Below are positions 47,901 to 55,039 of a stretch of 64,000 bases of DNA, piece by piece. The stretch is from Brasenia schreberi. Taxonomy: Eukaryota > Streptophyta > Magnoliopsida > Nymphaeales > Cabombaceae. Positions within the stretch are counted from its first letter, which is position 1. Every line of letters starts with the position of its first letter. Position numbers and translations under genes: made by a program. Where the stretch lies: positions 14,137,001-14,201,000 of the forward strand of contig JAYKKT010000073.1 of NCBI GenBank assembly GCA_036023115.1. The letters are read 5' to 3'. The notes beneath the pieces were generated by a model. That model had not been told where the DNA came from and made no database searches. It saw only the letters and a list, made by a program, of their open reading frames with translations.

Positions 47901-50900
47901 GGCCCAAAAGAGCGGACCCGTGCAACATAGGATGTGACCCATTCTAAATAGTTTTCTCCATCTAATTTCATATTTATAACTTGATAAGGTTTCAATGTAT
48001 CTCCTGATTGTTCTTCAAAACTATGATATAAACCTTTCACATGTTTACGTGTATTTGCCATACTTTCCCTTTCTATACCTATGTAACCACAAGAGGACAA
48101 AGCGCTACGTATTCTTTAGTATTTTCAGCAACACTGCAACACAATCTATAGAATGACTTCAGTTCACCACAACACCCAAGAATGAAACAATGGCAACCAA
48201 CAATTTCTGCTTTTGGTCACGATCTGTGATAGGGGACTGGCTCTCACACAACCATGTAGTTTCTGCCTTCACACAAACTGCAGTCACGAAACCTATTTTT
48301 ATTTGTGGTGCTTAACTACAAACACTCTGCATCACGTTTCTCACAGAAACACCCCAAAAAAGCATGATTTGTAGCATTTAATCGTTCTGATACCATGTTA
48401 TAATACACTTTATTGATAACTATAGATGTGAAAAATTTACTCCAAGCCTATGTACAAATTTGAAGTAAACTTCTCAAATCTACTTTGCTTGCATGAGCGT
48501 GCCAGCTAGTTTTCAAAACTAGCAAAGTTTATAAATCTGACTAGTTTGGCTAAGCAATATCTTGTCACCTTAGGCCTTCTTGAACCGATGCTCAAGGGTC
48601 AGCCTAGGCGCTTTGAGGATTCACTTGTGCTGGTGTATGTTTCCAAAATTGACTTTGAAAATGATTTTCAATCAAATCAAACTCGTGCTCTTAGTTGAGG
48701 GAGGGAAGGATTTGAAGTTCTAAAAAACAGAAATTGATTCTGTTTTCAGAGCTGATTCTCAGATTTTTTTGGATGACATAGAGATCTCCAAAATTCATGA
48801 AAAGTTCACATATCATAGAGTGAAATGTGTAGATTCTAAGTCTATTTTTACTTTATGATTTGGTGCTGTGATTATTCAAAATTAAATCAGGGATCTGTCT
48901 CTGCTCAGACACTCGAAACTGTGCTGTCACAGAAATACAAAGGCCCAAAGAAAGGTCTTTATCTTGGTTCATAGAGCTCCGATTTTGGTGAATTGGGTTT
49001 TGCTAGAAAGCTATGGATGTAATATTTCCAATGAACCAAGTTTCACTCGATTTTGGTGAATTTGGTTTTGTAGGACTTTTATCCAACCTCTGTTAAAGGA
49101 AAATAAACTGTGTAGAAACGTTTCTGGTTTTTTTTCGATCTTACACACTTTTAATTATATGGTTGTACGGCCCTAAAATTCTTGGAAATTTTATTAGAGC
49201 TGGGCTTGTGTGTAGAAGAAGTGTGCCAAATTTTAGACCAATCGGAGCAGATATGAAGAAATAAAAATTAAAACAACATATGAAGAAATAAAAATTAAAA
49301 CAACATACGTATGAAGAGTTGCTAAAAACAAATTTTCAGAGTTTTTATAACATTCGTAATGCAACTCACCCGAATTTAAATTTGCATAAACACAGCAACC
49401 CAAAGTAAATTGCTGAAGGGAAATGAATGTAAATATGTATATTAGCTTAAGCATAGAGGAGGTTAGGAGTTATAGGAGTTTTATAGAGTATAGAGAGGTA
49501 GAATCAAGAAAACAAACAAGTAGTGCATAGGAAATGAAATTAACAGCATATCTACTTGCTATTACAATATGGGGGAGACAAAGCTCCATTATTACAACCC
49601 CTTTTTAAATTGAATGATAAGAGTGGAAAATGGAAAAAAATACTCACTTAGCAGCCCAAGAACTGGTTTCACAGTGGGGACTTCGACCCCTTCTTTTCTT
49701 GGAACTACCTCTTCTTCTTCCTCCCTTTTCTCTCTTCTTTCTTATTTTCTCTCTTTCTCTAACTTGCAGCACTTCCCCTCTCTCCTAAGCTCTCCCTCTC
49801 TCTTCCCTCACGTTTTGGAAGGTTCCTCTAAGTGCTAGATGCTGGAAATGAGGCCCCCAAGGTGCCTTTTTATAGGCTTTTGGTGGGTCTTGGATTGGGT
49901 TTGAATGAGACTTTTGGAACCCAAGTCTTGACCCAACTCTTGGCTGGCCACATGGGCTCACGTGGGCCTTAGAATGGTCCCTCTTGGGTCAAGGTGGGTG
50001 GATTAAGTTGACCAAGGTATGTGTGTCCAGTCAAGTGGGTTCGGTCACAATCGGCTAGTATGTGTTGAGTTAAATGGTGGGTTCGATCACAATCGGCTAG
50101 CATGTGTTGAGTTAAATGGTGGGTTCGGTCATAATCAGCTAGCATGTGCTGAGTTAAATGGTGGGTTCAGTCAAGCTTGGCCAAGGCATGTTCGGCCAAG
50201 GTTATTTGGTTAGGTAAGGCCAAGGTGGCTGGATCAAGATATATTCAATCAATTAAAGGGATGATGGATTGACTATGGTGGGTTCGGTCGGCTATGTGCA
50301 CTTGGGCGCGGTCGGTTGGACTTGGTACAAACTGTTGGCTCGATGATGCGGTCTTCGGTCATTTGGTTTCATTTGAGCTTCAATTGACTTGTATTTAAAC
50401 TTGATCTCGAACCTCCTTTGTCCCATTTCAGTCGTGATCTGCTTAATGCTTTTCTTGGCCATTCGGTTCAAACTTGAGGCTTTGAATGAGTTCTAACCTT
50501 TATTTGAATCCACCTTAGATGCTTGAGCCAAGTCCCCTTCTTCATGGAGCTTTGCCTAGACGAGTCCCATTGGTCCGATCAAGGTAAGTGAGCTTGGCCC
50601 AGGTGGGTTTGGTCGTGGCTTGATGCGGGCTTGGTTTAACTGTCGCCTTGATCTTCACTCCTATCCTGATTTATTCCTATCCTTGATTTGATCTGGGCTT
50701 TATCCCTTTTCATTTATGGTTTCAAATATTTTCTTTTTGATTTAAAACCATTTGATTTAAGATATATTTGAAAATATTGAGTTTTGTCAAAATCTTCAAA
50801 TATTCTTTTCTTTGATAACAACTGAGTTATGTTCCCAGTGTTCGTTTGCACGGGTGACCTGCTTTCGCCCCATGAGTTGGTCTTCACCATTTTTTAACCA

Positions 50901-53643
50901 CTTTAACCCTTTGTTGGGTGTAGGGTATCAAACCACTTTAACCTAGGATGAGTGTAGGGTATCAAACCACTTTAACCTTGGATGGGTGTAGGGTGTCAGA
51001 CCACTTTAATCCTTGATGGGTGTAGGGTCCTGGAGTAGGGCTATCCTTAATCGGACGAATTTTCGAGGCCTGATTTGATTTTATTTCAAAAGGTTTTTGA
51101 TAAATTTGATATTTAGCAAACATTTTTGGGTTTTGTTTTCAATGTCTCATTTTCAATTTCTTTGAAGAGAATTGTTTCAAACCATCCTTTCTTTAGATAA
51201 AATCATTTGAATAGGCAGAATGCTGCCAATTTGGGCTTGAGGGCAAAGCAGTCATTTTTTTGGCCCTTTGTAGAAATTTGATTTTTTTGAGAGAGGTGCA
51301 ATTTACCTTTATTTTGAAGTTTCCATGAAATTTTAGATCGGAAATGAGTTCGTTTAAGGTATCTTTATTTGAAAACCCTTAAAAGACCCAAAACTACACT
51401 TTTTTCCGAAAAAGGCAAAATTTCTAAAAGATCAAATTATTTTGAGAAATTTTTTGGGTGTTTACAATAATGAAGAAAAGATACAGCAGCAGCAACATAA
51501 TCTGCTTCTACACGATCGAGAGTTTTTCCTTAGGCACACGCCTCTCTCCTTGACTACTCAACTTAGGGTTTCCTAGTCTAATCACCTAATATTTATAAGA
51601 GTTTATAACTTGAAAGACTAATCTACCCTTATATTAACACATAATAATTAAGAACAGATTATGGGTTCAATAATAGAGGAACCAAACTGATCGAGCTTTC
51701 TTCTCAACACTGATCCAGATTTCTTCTCAACATAAACATCAAACTTTTCTCTTCTCAATTGAACCAGAAATCCTGGTTGAATGTGAATGATATTGAGTCC
51801 ACCTGGGCCCCACGGGATTGCTGGTTCCATTTGATTAGTGTAGGGTGCATATCCTTCATGGTCAATGGAATGAATGGAGGTTTTGAATTGAGTTGACACA
51901 GCTTCCTCACTGTTCTTGTACTTGTGGGTAGAAGAAGCCCAAGTCTCTTTGTCTTGTGGAAATTGGTTGACTTTGGCATGAGATTCTCATTTCTCCATGG
52001 CAAACACTTTCTTATTAGATTCTCTATGGGTTTGATCATGTACTCTGGAGGTGGTTTGTTTCTGTCTTTTGATTTTCATTGTTGCTCCTTGTTTCTTTGT
52101 CTAGTGTTCAAATTTCTAAATTCTCAACTTATGAGATGCAGTTCCATGTACATAGTGGGATTTTATGTAGTGGCTTTTGTCTTCTGATGCAACCTATTAT
52201 TCTGATGTTCTATGTTGCACTGGAAGTTAGAAGTCACGGGTTACAGTTTGTGAAGAAAACTGTATTGTCTGTACTGCATTATATAGAGCTCATTGTTGCA
52301 GATTCCTGTGGCTGCAAGCTAAAAGATATGAGAACGGTTTTAACATCTTCCAGAGAAGATTTGTATTTTTCTTTAAATAGTGATGATATCTTTCTGTCTA
52401 TGATATAATAACTGTTCAAGTTTTACTGAATGCTTCAACGTAATACTACATGTGGTGCTTGTTGGGCTCGTTAATTTTGAATCTTCTGTTAGTATCTAGA
52501 ATGCAGCTATGAGCCAAATAGCTGCATAACCTACTTACGTTTTTTTTGTGGTTCAGTTTATATGCTTGTTATGTTTGTAATGAGGCTTTGCTGCATCATG
52601 CAGGGGAAGCACTGGTTGCAGCAAATGGACTTGTTCTGTATCTTTCTGATGCCTTGTTTTATACACTTACAAAGGTAAAACTCCTGTTTTAGTAATAGCC
52701 CTTGCTTGAGATAAGTGCAATTGTTTGTTTACTAACTGAAGTCTTCTTTAAAATTCTTTGGAAGGTTGAGTCTTTGTCTTACATAAACGTTTTGCAACAT
52801 GGAGCTAGAAGAAGCCAGATTAGCACATTTATCCAGGTGGGGTCTACCAAAAGTTTATATCAGATTAGTTTACTTCCTGATTTGGTATCTTAATTTGTTC
52901 TATTTTGCAGGGTGTCTTGGTTGGGCTTCTTCTTTTGCCTACATCTTACAAATATCTTTTGCAAACATGGGGTTTCTTTACCAGTCATGTCAGTTCAGAG
53001 AATGCAAAGAACGGAGTATCTGAAGGGGTTCACAAATCTGTTGTTTTCTATGCATTGCTTGGCCTTACCTTGACAGTCTTTGCTCCTGCATGGATGTATT
53101 TTGTTCACGACTTCAAGCTTTACCCTATTTTGTGGTATAAGTTTTGTCCACATTTTTTGACAGTTGGCAACTATATTCTTTGCTGTTGATATTGCAGCCA
53201 CATATTGGAAGGAAGATATTCTTATATGACTTCAGATTTCATGGCTTTTGCAGGGCCTTTGAATTTGTATTCACCAAGTCCATGAACCGAGTGTTTCTGT
53301 GCCTTTACTGGCTTGTGGTTATTTGTTTGTCCATTGTGCGATTCTACAAGATTTCAAAGCACAGTCTGGTTGAGAGAATTTTACTTCGAAAATACTACCA
53401 TCTTGTGGCCGTCTTAATGTTTGTTCCTGCTGTTGTACTTGAGGTGACAACTTTTCTTTTCCCCATTTCCTGATACCTTGATGCACTTAAGGTTCCTCAT
53501 TTGATGGATTAGCTTTGCTACGAGTGAATCTATGAGATTGAAAATGTTCATTCTGTTTATTACCTTCATCTCTGCAGCCGGAGTTTCTGGATATGGCGTT
53601 TGGTGCAGCATTGGCAGTTTTCTTGGTAGTAGAAATAATTAGA
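26719..53643 (+). CDS. DOK1: Dolichol kinase (EVAN/DOK1 type), nine exons, C-terminus outside the window
   Basis: Dolichol kinase uses CTP to phosphorylate dolichol in the ER membrane, giving dolichyl phosphate, the lipid carrier for N-glycosylation and GPI anchors. Nine exons (26719-26918, 27184-27281, 30515-30697, 31040-31144, 52604-52674, 52765-52836, 52911-53134, 53254-53443, 53578-53643) have GT-AG borders. They join in phase to 1209 nt, 403 codons without a stop. The product has many hydrophobic segments. Family signatures include [16 protein letters not shown] (here [19 protein letters not shown]) and [15 protein letters not shown] near the end, plus [13 protein letters not shown] around residue 190. 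Plant family members are roughly 570 residues, so about 160, including the CTP-binding C-terminal part, should lie past 64000. Retroelements in introns 2, 4 and 9 stretch the gene beyond 37 kb. The start codon is the first in frame and is followed by an N-terminal membrane segment. I am confident of the family from motif memory; no search was run. Confidence 0.88.
27184..27281 (+). CDS. DOK1: Dolichol kinase exon 2
   Basis: The acceptor is CATCTTTAG. It encodes [20 protein letters not shown] and [12 protein letters not shown] and ends AGAG|GTAATC. 98 nt fits the phases of exons 1 and 3. Intron 2 (27282-30514) holds the LINE at 28175-30175 and otherwise ordinary AT-rich sequence. Confidence 0.88.
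28175..30175 (-). mobile_element. RTE-type LINE in intron 2, antisense to dolichol kinase
   Basis: This is a 2001-bp 5'-truncated copy flanked by a perfect 19-bp duplication, TCATTAATTCTAGTTCTAC (28156-28174, 30176-30194). On the minus strand it begins in the linker between endonuclease and reverse transcriptase ([20 protein letters not shown]). It keeps [26 protein letters not shown] and [13 protein letters not shown], and ends with the C-terminal [15 protein letters not shown] region and (GTT)n. The frame shifts near 29290 and is closed near 28797, so it is inactive. It is very close to the copy at 15921-17579 and appears to be among the younger ones. Confidence 0.92.
30515..30697 (+). CDS. 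DOK1: Dolichol kinase exon 3
   Basis: The acceptor CTGTCAG is followed by a stretch read as [20 protein letters not shown], then [20 protein letters not shown]. It ends CACAGCA|GTAGGT with one leftover base. The intron that follows (30698-31039) is short and has no insertion. Confidence 0.85.
31040..31144 (+). CDS. DOK1: Dolichol kinase exon 4
   Basis: The acceptor is TCTACATCAG. It encodes [20 protein letters not shown] and [12 protein letters not shown] and ends ATAG|GTAAGT. The next in-phase exon is 21.5 kb downstream. Confidence 0.88.
31145..33046 (+). other. Start of intron 4, no transposon recognised
   Basis: AT-rich intronic sequence. A short open frame at 31567-31806 has no family character. 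Nothing else was recognised before the LTR of element A at 33047. Confidence 0.5.
33047..33336 (-). repeat. 3' LTR of Copia A
   Basis: This is a 290-bp LTR sharing long blocks with 51467-51732, for example GAGAGTTTTTCCTT(G/A)GGCACA. The polypurine tract CAACTTGAGAGGAAT (minus strand) abuts it on the right. Confidence 0.85.
33337..34750 (-). pseudogene. Copia A reverse transcriptase and RNase H remnants
   Basis: On the minus strand reverse transcriptase fragments run from about 34750 (YPI-YVSYQ-like start, then [12 protein letters not shown]) to 34162, including [18 protein letters not shown] and the catalytic [11 protein letters not shown]. RNase H at 33625-33344 reads [20 protein letters not shown] and [13 protein letters not shown]. 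The N-terminal part of reverse transcriptase seems shortened: the YPI-YVSYQ motif is followed almost at once by [10 protein letters not shown]. Several stops confirm it is dead. Confidence 0.75.
34766..34883 (+). pseudogene. Copia B gag, first piece
   Basis: On the plus strand it reads [20 protein letters not shown] then [14 protein letters not shown], typical of the Copia gag N-terminus. It is cut by D1 after the sequence GGGGA. The 5' LTR of B is absent, so B itself is truncated at its left border with A. Confidence 0.7.
34884..35202 (+). repeat. 5' LTR of D1
   Basis: 319 bp, with TTATATAAGGGCTGATAGG as TATA region, followed by a polypurine GAGAGAGAAAGAGG leader that is shared with D2. Confidence 0.9.
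35203..35215 (+). promoter_or_regulatory. Primer-binding site of D1
   Basis: TGGTATCAGAGCC lies directly after the LTR and is the standard plant initiator-methionine tRNA complement. Confidence 0.9.
35455..35757 (+). pseudogene. Captured auxin response factor (ARF6/ARF8-like) middle-region segment
   Basis: An open frame inside D1 reads [20 protein letters not shown] and [20 protein letters not shown] followed by [20 protein letters not shown]. From memory this matches the stretch of activator-type ARFs (ARF6/ARF8 group) between the glutamine-rich region and the C-terminal PB1 domain, where a LFGVNIDSSSLLM-like motif is characteristic. The DNA-binding and PB1 domains are absent. A stop follows FTATGF, and the reading frame appears to continue in similar style for some 100 bases. 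It runs in the same direction as the LTRs and shows no intron. I infer capture of a host transcript; whether it is expressed is unknown. Confidence 0.65.
36640..36954 (+). repeat. 3' LTR of D1
   Basis: 315 bp, closely similar to 34884-35202 but with scattered differences, so the insertion is not very recent. Confidence 0.9.
36960..37541 (+). pseudogene. Copia B gag, second piece
   Basis: This continues the gag interrupted by D1. The long open frame from 37066 has [40 protein letters not shown] and [12 protein letters not shown], typical of the Copia gag (UBN2-type) core. It stops at SGRGVG where D2 has inserted after AGAGG. Confidence 0.85.
37542..37854 (-). repeat. 3' LTR of D2
   Basis: 313 bp beginning TGTTGGAAACGTGGTTG and ending CTATCTTCAACA on the plus strand. 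It is nearly identical to 42434-42735. Confidence 0.9.
37990..38285. repeat. Minisatellite with a hairpin-forming CAGCCATCCTGGCTG core
   Basis: About eight to nine imperfect units of roughly 30 bp follow the pattern AACATCAAAGCAGCCATCCT then GGCTGTAAC. Each unit contains a CAGCC/GGCTG inverted pair. It lies between the polypurine tract and the hAT element of D2. Confidence 0.85.
38671..39903. mobile_element. Non-autonomous hAT-like DNA transposon with TATCG subterminal repeats
   Basis: The 1233-bp element is flanked by a perfect 8-bp duplication, GTTTAGAG (38663-38670, 39904-39911), the length typical of hAT elements. The ends are imperfect inverted repeats: CAGTGTTGTCTGACGCG on the left and, read inward from the right, CAGTGTTATCAGGTGCG. 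Dense GTATCGTATC-type repeats fill both subterminal regions, and the interior is AT-rich with no transposase frame. It is inserted within the Aux/IAA-like piece of D2. Confidence 0.9.
39912..40297 (-). pseudogene. Captured chimeric segment with Aux/IAA degron-like motif
   Basis: The minus-strand frame continues without a stop from the CBL-like segment into a serine- and proline-rich region and then [20 protein letters not shown] (motif near 39949-39970). VVGWPP(I/V)RS is the core of Aux/IAA domain II, the degron recognised by TIR1/AFB receptors, and the following FRKN-like residues also fit. The upstream part ([19 protein letters not shown]) is unassigned and may come from the same or another gene. 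It ends at the hAT target duplication. Domains III/IV were not found beyond the hAT element. Confidence 0.5.
40298..40557 (-). pseudogene. Captured CBL1/CBL9-like calcium sensor, N-terminal part
   Basis: On the minus strand ATG at 40557 opens MGCFHSK, the N-myristoylation signal known from CBL1 and CBL9, then after a stop at codon 11 [20 protein letters not shown]. After a frameshift comes [20 protein letters not shown] and [15 protein letters not shown], the first EF-hand region of calcineurin B-like proteins. The match ends abruptly at KG, where the chimeric segment begins. The piece is contiguous although plant CBL genes have several introns in this region, which points to a spliced RNA source. 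It lies in the sense direction of D2. It is broken and cannot make a working sensor. Confidence 0.75.
40600..41740. other. D2 interior, unassigned
   Basis: No protein family was recognised. A small tandem repeat at 40770-40862 has the unit CCACCTTGGAACTTG-CAATCAG twice, and TAAATACAGCCACCATGCAG-type repeats occur at about 41000-41180. Confidence 0.4.
41743..42150 (-). pseudogene. Captured DGS1 (mitochondrial outer-membrane protein) segment
   Basis: An open minus-strand frame reads [60 protein letters not shown] and [20 protein letters not shown]. From memory this is the conserved C-terminal half of plant DGS1 (digalactosyldiacylglycerol suppressor 1), including a membrane segment. The final conserved part of the protein is missing after RPWFTE, where unrelated sequence starts. 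No intron is seen across 136 codons. It is in the sense direction of D2, near its 5' end. The segment just upstream (42190-42400) has an acidic frame, [20 protein letters not shown], of unknown origin. Confidence 0.75.
42434..42735 (-). repeat. 5' LTR of D2
   Basis: 302 bp. On the minus strand it starts GGTTGAAGATAGTGCTCTTT and carries the TATATAAGG promoter-like stretch. The terminal base of the usual TG...CA end has changed. Confidence 0.88.
42741..43250 (+). pseudogene. Copia B gag, third piece with zinc-knuckle region
   Basis: This continues the B gag after D2: a GRG-rich stretch, then [11 protein letters not shown], part of the CCHC zinc knuckle, and [20 protein letters not shown] sequence. 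It decays into stops by about 43100 and is joined near 43320 to the minus-strand Copia C fragment. Confidence 0.65.
43331..44498 (-). pseudogene. Copia C integrase and linker
   Basis: The integrase zinc region ends [20 protein letters not shown]. The core shows [32 protein letters not shown] and [16 protein letters not shown], giving the D-D part of the triad, then [21 protein letters not shown] frame break near 43950 separates it from the linker (43714-43331), which has the [20 protein letters not shown] motif that precedes reverse transcriptase in Copia. Confidence 0.8.
44544..45219 (-). pseudogene. Copia C gag
   Basis: The frame shows [40 protein letters not shown] and [21 protein letters not shown] decayed RGRGG zinc-knuckle region follows in another frame. 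It is a close relative of the B gag at 37066-37541. Confidence 0.8.
46445..47193 (-). other. Non-coding stretch with an (AT)n microsatellite, probable intron of the captured UBP gene
   Basis: It lies downstream of the UBP splice donor and has no recognised element. A run of TATATATATA is at 46510-46530. It may be intronic sequence that came along with the UBP exon. Confidence 0.4.
47194..47562 (-). pseudogene. Ubiquitin-specific protease (UBP/USP) 5' gene fragment
   Basis: The minus-strand exon starts at an ATG at 47562 ([14 protein letters not shown]) and reaches [20 protein letters not shown], the Cys box of USP-family deubiquitinases with the catalytic cysteine in NTCFMNS. It then reads [20 protein letters not shown]. 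It ends GTT|GTAAGT, an intact 5' splice site. The His box and the rest of the catalytic domain are absent. The sequence upstream on the minus strand has a TATAAAAGC motif (about 47732-47741) and a C/T-rich leader of repeated CCTCTCTCCTCAGC, resembling a promoter and 5' leader. It sits between Copia C and the gag of Copia A. Since it keeps a splice donor it was probably moved as DNA, unlike the pieces in D1 and D2. Confidence 0.8.
47740..47925. repeat. GTACCGGTACG-rich sequence beside the UBP fragment
   Basis: The segment is dense in overlapping GTACC, GGTACG and palindromic GGTACC motifs and abuts the break in the Copia A gag. It may be the subterminal part of a DNA transposon that carried the UBP piece, but no terminal inverted repeat or target duplication was found. 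Confidence 0.35.
47926..48385 (-). pseudogene. Copia A gag start and leader
   Basis: On the minus strand [20 protein letters not shown] and [16 protein letters not shown] match the N-terminus of Copia gag. The match breaks after EWVTSYVA, where GTACC-rich sequence starts. The leader extends to the primer-binding site at 48386-48395. Confidence 0.65.
50035..50180. repeat. Tandem repeat, about 43-bp unit, three to four copies
   Basis: The unit is GGTTCGGTCACAATCGGCTA followed by GCATGTGTTGAGTTAAATGG. It lies within the probable solo LTR. Confidence 0.85.
50898..51030. repeat. Tandem repeat, about 34-bp unit, four copies
   Basis: The unit is CCACTTTAACC then TGGATGGGTGTAGGGTATCA. It lies within the probable solo LTR. 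Confidence 0.85.
51738..52603 (+). other. End of intron 4, no transposon recognised
   Basis: Ordinary AT-rich intronic sequence between the Copia A target duplication and the acceptor CATCATGCAG of exon 5. Confidence 0.5.
52604..52674 (+). CDS. DOK1: Dolichol kinase exon 5
   Basis: It encodes [20 protein letters not shown] and LTK. Its first codon is completed by the single G left from exon 4, giving the family sequence CASIGEAL across the junction. It ends AAAG|GTAAAA, phase 0. Confidence 0.88.
52765..52836 (+). CDS. DOK1: Dolichol kinase exon 6
   Basis: 72 nt, phase 0 at both ends: acceptor TTCTTTGGAAG, donor CCAG|GTGGGG. It encodes [20 protein letters not shown] and TFIQ, filling the short segment expected between exons 5 and 7. 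Confidence 0.75.
52911..53134 (+). CDS. DOK1: Dolichol kinase exon 7
   Basis: The acceptor is TATTTTGCAG. It encodes [20 protein letters not shown], then a hydrophobic segment and [16 protein letters not shown]. It ends TTGTG|GTATAA with two leftover bases. Confidence 0.88.
53254..53443 (+). CDS. DOK1: Dolichol kinase exon 8
   Basis: The acceptor is GGCTTTTGCAG. It encodes [20 protein letters not shown] and the strongly conserved [20 protein letters not shown]. It ends CTTGAG|GTGACA, phase 0. Confidence 0.92.
53578..53643 (+). CDS. DOK1: Dolichol kinase exon 9 (last in window)
   Basis: The acceptor is ATCTCTGCAG. It encodes [20 protein letters not shown] and IR, and ends AGA|GTAAGT. The following intron is over 10.3 kb in the window and is occupied by Copia E and F. 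Confidence 0.92.
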
Positions 53644-54281
53644 GTAAGTCAAGCATGGCATTCTTTTCATTTTGTCCTTCATGTTGCTATAGTATACTCG
53701 CTTCCTATTCTGTCATCTTATACAGTTAAGAATTTGTCAATATTGTTCTCCATGTTGATAATCCTTCCTTTAAGCTTTAGGTTCCTAATCAGATAATGTT
53801 CTACATTGTAGGCTTTTAGGATTGAACCTATGATTGATCAAGGTTTAGCTTTAAGATTTTGATGTTAGTTCTACATTATAGACCATGGATATAATCCACA
53901 AACTTTGGTTCCAATTTGCGAGTATGAATGTAATGGTCTTAGTTTGGGTTTGAGATATGAATATTTGATTTGTTATTTGATTCTAACTAATTTCTCTGAG
54001 ATGGGATCTAGACAAAGTTTATGAAAGGTCTCTATATGTACTTCAGTTTGAATACAGAACCAGTCTGATTAAGGTCAGGCTAGTGACAGGTTCCTAAATG
54101 AATCCTACGAAATGTGTTTCTTAATAAATGGGTTGATTCACGTTCCCCTAGATGGAACCAATTTGTTTGACTTGGAAAAGAAAAAGGAGCAAATCAGAAG
54201 GTAGGAAGAAGTGCATTAACCAGCGTTTAGGGAAAGAGCCATGACACAGAGATATGAAGACAACATTGCTGATGGCAGCAC

Positions 54282-54597
54282 TGTTGATTAACAACCCAAA
54301 TGACAAGAATCAGAAAATACCAAAGGAAATGAAGAACAAGATCATCATGAGGGTCGGCGCCTCATTCTCTGCAGCTATCCTCTCTCTCTCTCTCTTCTTT
54401 ATTTTTTGTTCTTAACCTTTCACATTACACTTAGGGTATTAATTTATAGGTTTATAACTTGAAAGACATTAATACCCTTACTAAGCAATTAAGTGGACAA
54501 CCGACTCCTATTTGATAAGATTTTGATCCAATAGGAGTTGATCTATCCAATATACAAAATTAACGATAGAAAAATAAATTCTAATTAGTCTTCAACA
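54282..54597 (-). repeat. 3' LTR of Copia E
   Basis: 316 bp, containing a (CT)n run at about 54381-54397. Only 14 bases of the partner are visible, at 63987-64000. Confidence 0.8.
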
Positions 54598-54643
54598 CGC
54601 TCCCTCAAGTTAGGTCTTGAATGTTGAAAATACCCAACTTAAT

Positions 54644-55026
54644 TGTTAATGTATGTATGTAATAGGGAGCACGGGCCCTTAGGGCCCGTGTCAACTTGGG
54701 ATGGAAGGGCCAGGCCCTGGCCATAGTCATTGGGGACCCCTATCGGCTACTAGCCGTTGGATAGTGCTGGCCGGCCAGCACTAGCCCAATACTTGGCCCC
54801 TTTTTCTCTCTTTTTCAATGTCTTGTAATGTCTATAAATAAAACACTATCTCATAAATAAACTAATGCAGTCTTGGCACTGCTTTTGACTTGTTTGTGTA
54901 TGCTTCTGCTCTCTTCTTTGTTATTCTTGAAGATCGGCATTCATACTTGAATGCCATTTGACTCTTGGCGACTTCGTAGATTTGATTCGTGTAATATCAA
55001 CCTTCGATCATCGACAAATATTTACA
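54644..55026 (+). repeat. 5' LTR of Copia F
   Basis: 383 bp; TCTATAAATAAAACAC at about 54832-54847 is the likely TATA region. Confidence 0.9.
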
Positions 55027-55039
55027 TGGTATCAGAGCC

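Larger units (their letters stand above)
48414..51466 (-). mobile_element. Probable solo LTR (about 3 kb) of a Gypsy element, inside the Copia A LTR
   Basis: The right LTR of Copia A is split after 48413 and resumes at 51467. On the minus strand the insertion runs from TGTAAACACCC to TTATCA, so it has the TG...CA ends of an LTR. It has a TATA-like CCTATAAAAAGG near 49868-49882 and no coding region. TGTAAACACCC starts are known from large plant Gypsy LTRs. The flanks (TTTAT, ATAAT) do not give a clean duplication, so the class is inferred. Confidence 0.55.
33047..51732 (-). mobile_element. Copia element A, outer shell of the intron 4 nest
   Basis: The left LTR (33047-33336) and the right LTR (48396-48413 plus 51467-51732) share ends TGTTATAATACACT and TTCTTCTCAA(C/T)A. 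They are flanked by the perfect 5-bp duplication TAAAC (33042-33046, 51733-51737). Next to the right LTR is the reverse complement of a primer-binding site (TCTGATACCA, 48386-48395). The gag start is at about 47926-48100, and reverse transcriptase and RNase H are at the far left. Everything between is later insertion or rearrangement, so 18.7 kb separates ends that were once about 4-5 kb apart. Confidence 0.8.

Noticed and set aside
50019..50213. Open frame encoding a repeated NGGF-HN-LAC-EL peptide
   Set aside because: It is just the translation of the 43-bp tandem repeat inside a probable LTR; there is no start context, and the neighbours are non-coding.
52799..53201. Alternative plus- and minus-strand frames over dolichol kinase exons 6 and 7
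   Set aside because: They are shadows; only the frame joining the splice sites keeps family motifs and phases.
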